Positions 63,431-64,000 of a DNA stretch of 64,000 bases are shown piece after piece (position 1 is the first letter of the stretch; every line of letters starts with the position of its first letter). A model generated the notes under the pieces. That model saw only the letters and a list, made by a program, of their open reading frames with translations, was not told the origin of the DNA and made no database searches. The DNA is from Cytophagales bacterium. Lineage in GTDB: Bacteria > Bacteroidota > Bacteroidia > Cytophagales > Cyclobacteriaceae. The stretch lies in the NCBI GenBank assembly GCA_033344775.1, contig JAWPMT010000004.1, positions 620,001 to 684,000 on the forward strand. Reading direction: 5' to 3'. A program made the position numbers and the translations under genes.

Positions 63431-64000
63431 ATGTTCGTTTACAAAAGATTCACAGTCCTTGGGCTTCTAAAGGTCACGGGAGTGAAGTTATCAGCCATTA
63501 TCCTTTGGGTGACCCTGGTTACCGCCCTTTATTACTTTAAGATCATCTCATGGTTAATCATCCCATGGCTGCCTATGTCAATTTTAGGCACTGCAGTAGC
63601 CTTCTATATTGGTTTTAAGAACAACAGCGCATACGACAGAACATGGGAAGCTCGTAAAATTTGGGGAGCCATTGTCAATGCAAGTCGCACCTGGGGAGTT
63701 TCTATTATTGGATTTGTGGGCAATCAATTTCGAGAAAACCATTTCGAGTCAAGCGAATTAAACGAGTACCATAAACGACTTATTTATCGGCACATCGGAT
63801 GGCTTTACGTTTTGAGGAAACAGCTATTAATTCCAACAACCTGGGAAGGATTAGGACAATCTGGGAGGGCACGAAGGATTGCTGATGCTCGTAAGAAATC
63901 TTTTGGTACTGGTCTGTTTGAAACACAGATAAGCAATACCGAAATGTCCAGGTACCTATCGAAAGAAGATCTAAAAAAGATCGATCATTCTGCTAACGGA
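63431..64000 (+). CDS. Bestrophin-like channel protein, C-terminus outside window
   Basis: The frame starts at ATG 63431 directly after an in-frame TAA and is open for 190 codons to the window edge. The N-terminal part matches bacterial bestrophins: membrane helices at about 17-35 and 38-58 (SAIILWVTLVTALYYFKIIS; PWLPMSILGTAVAFYIGFKN), then the conserved NSAYDRTWEARKIWGAIVNA and SRTWG, followed by LIYRHIGWLYVLRKQL. Bestrophins form pentameric ion channels in the inner membrane. Two thirds of the usual 300-residue length is visible. Confidence 0.9.
   Translation, partial: MFVYKRFTVLGLLKVTGVKLSAIILWVTLVTALYYFKIISWLIIPWLPMSILGTAVAFYIGFKNNSAYDRTWEARKIWGAIVNASRTWGVSIIGFVGNQFRENHFESSELNEYHKRLIYRHIGWLYVLRKQLLIPTTWEGLGQSGRARRIADARKKSFGTGLFETQISNTEMSRYLSKEDLKKIDHSANG

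Overview
The window comes from a Bacteroidota chromosome, most likely a free-living gliding type of the order Cytophagales (inference; no rRNA or housekeeping marker is present). Pointers are the giant MBG/LamG/FN3-like adhesin, a TPR sensor kinase paired with a helix-turn-helix response regulator, AraC regulators with an N-terminal membrane bundle, a SusF-free outer-membrane repertoire of porin and Omp85-like barrels, and upstream elements resembling the Bacteroidota -7 box TAnnTTTG with weak Shine-Dalgarno sites. No rRNA, tRNA, CRISPR array or intact insertion sequence was seen.

Layout. 1-15012 (-) is one open frame for a secreted repeat adhesin of more than 5,000 residues that runs off the left edge; its last 3.4 kb is a strict 243-bp tandem array. 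15.4-18.8 kb is a TPR histidine kinase/response regulator operon. 18.9-29.4 kb is a series of small stress and detoxification units (NmrA-like reductase with divergent HxlR regulator, VOC, DinB, SnoaL-like, FMN reductase with MarR regulator), a three-helix membrane protein with two tiny convergent proline-rich ORFs, a 736-residue unknown protein and an Omp85-like barrel. 31.4-37.9 kb is a signalling block: SpoIIE-type phosphatase, methyl-accepting protein, porin, YfiR-like protein and a membrane sensor kinase. 38-51 kb contains repeated pairings of AraC regulators with DJ-1/PfpI or short-chain dehydrogenase (SDR) genes, a PQQ-type sugar dehydrogenase, an adenylate cyclase, an EthD-like lipoprotein, a lone DHp domain and a SRPBCC lipoprotein. 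52-58 kb holds a Vat-like acetyltransferase, VOC, Fe-S and GNAT genes and a very large multicopper oxidase lipoprotein. 58.4-59.7 kb holds a frameshifted TIR gene and a protein with the N-terminal leader of extracellular contractile injection system cargo. The right end has an MBL hydrolase, a second AraC-SDR pair and a truncated bestrophin-like channel gene.

How the parts fit. Four promoters between 43.8 and 51.4 kb carry the same pair of TGTGTT-type half-sites exactly 21 bp apart, with a -7-like box always starting 29 bp after the second half-site start; they lie before two SDR genes, the SRPBCC lipoprotein gene and an AraC gene itself, so they look like a local AraC regulon with autoregulation. 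The paralogous AraC at 61.5 kb has different half-sites with the same geometry. An 87-bp in-frame scar at 52.1 kb joins the start of an SDR to the end of an EthD gene, evidence that an SDR-EthD module was duplicated and then deleted. The most novel-looking items are this regulon, the twin 33-residue proline-rich ORFs at 20.8-21.0 kb and the injection-system cargo with an unrecognised C-terminal domain.
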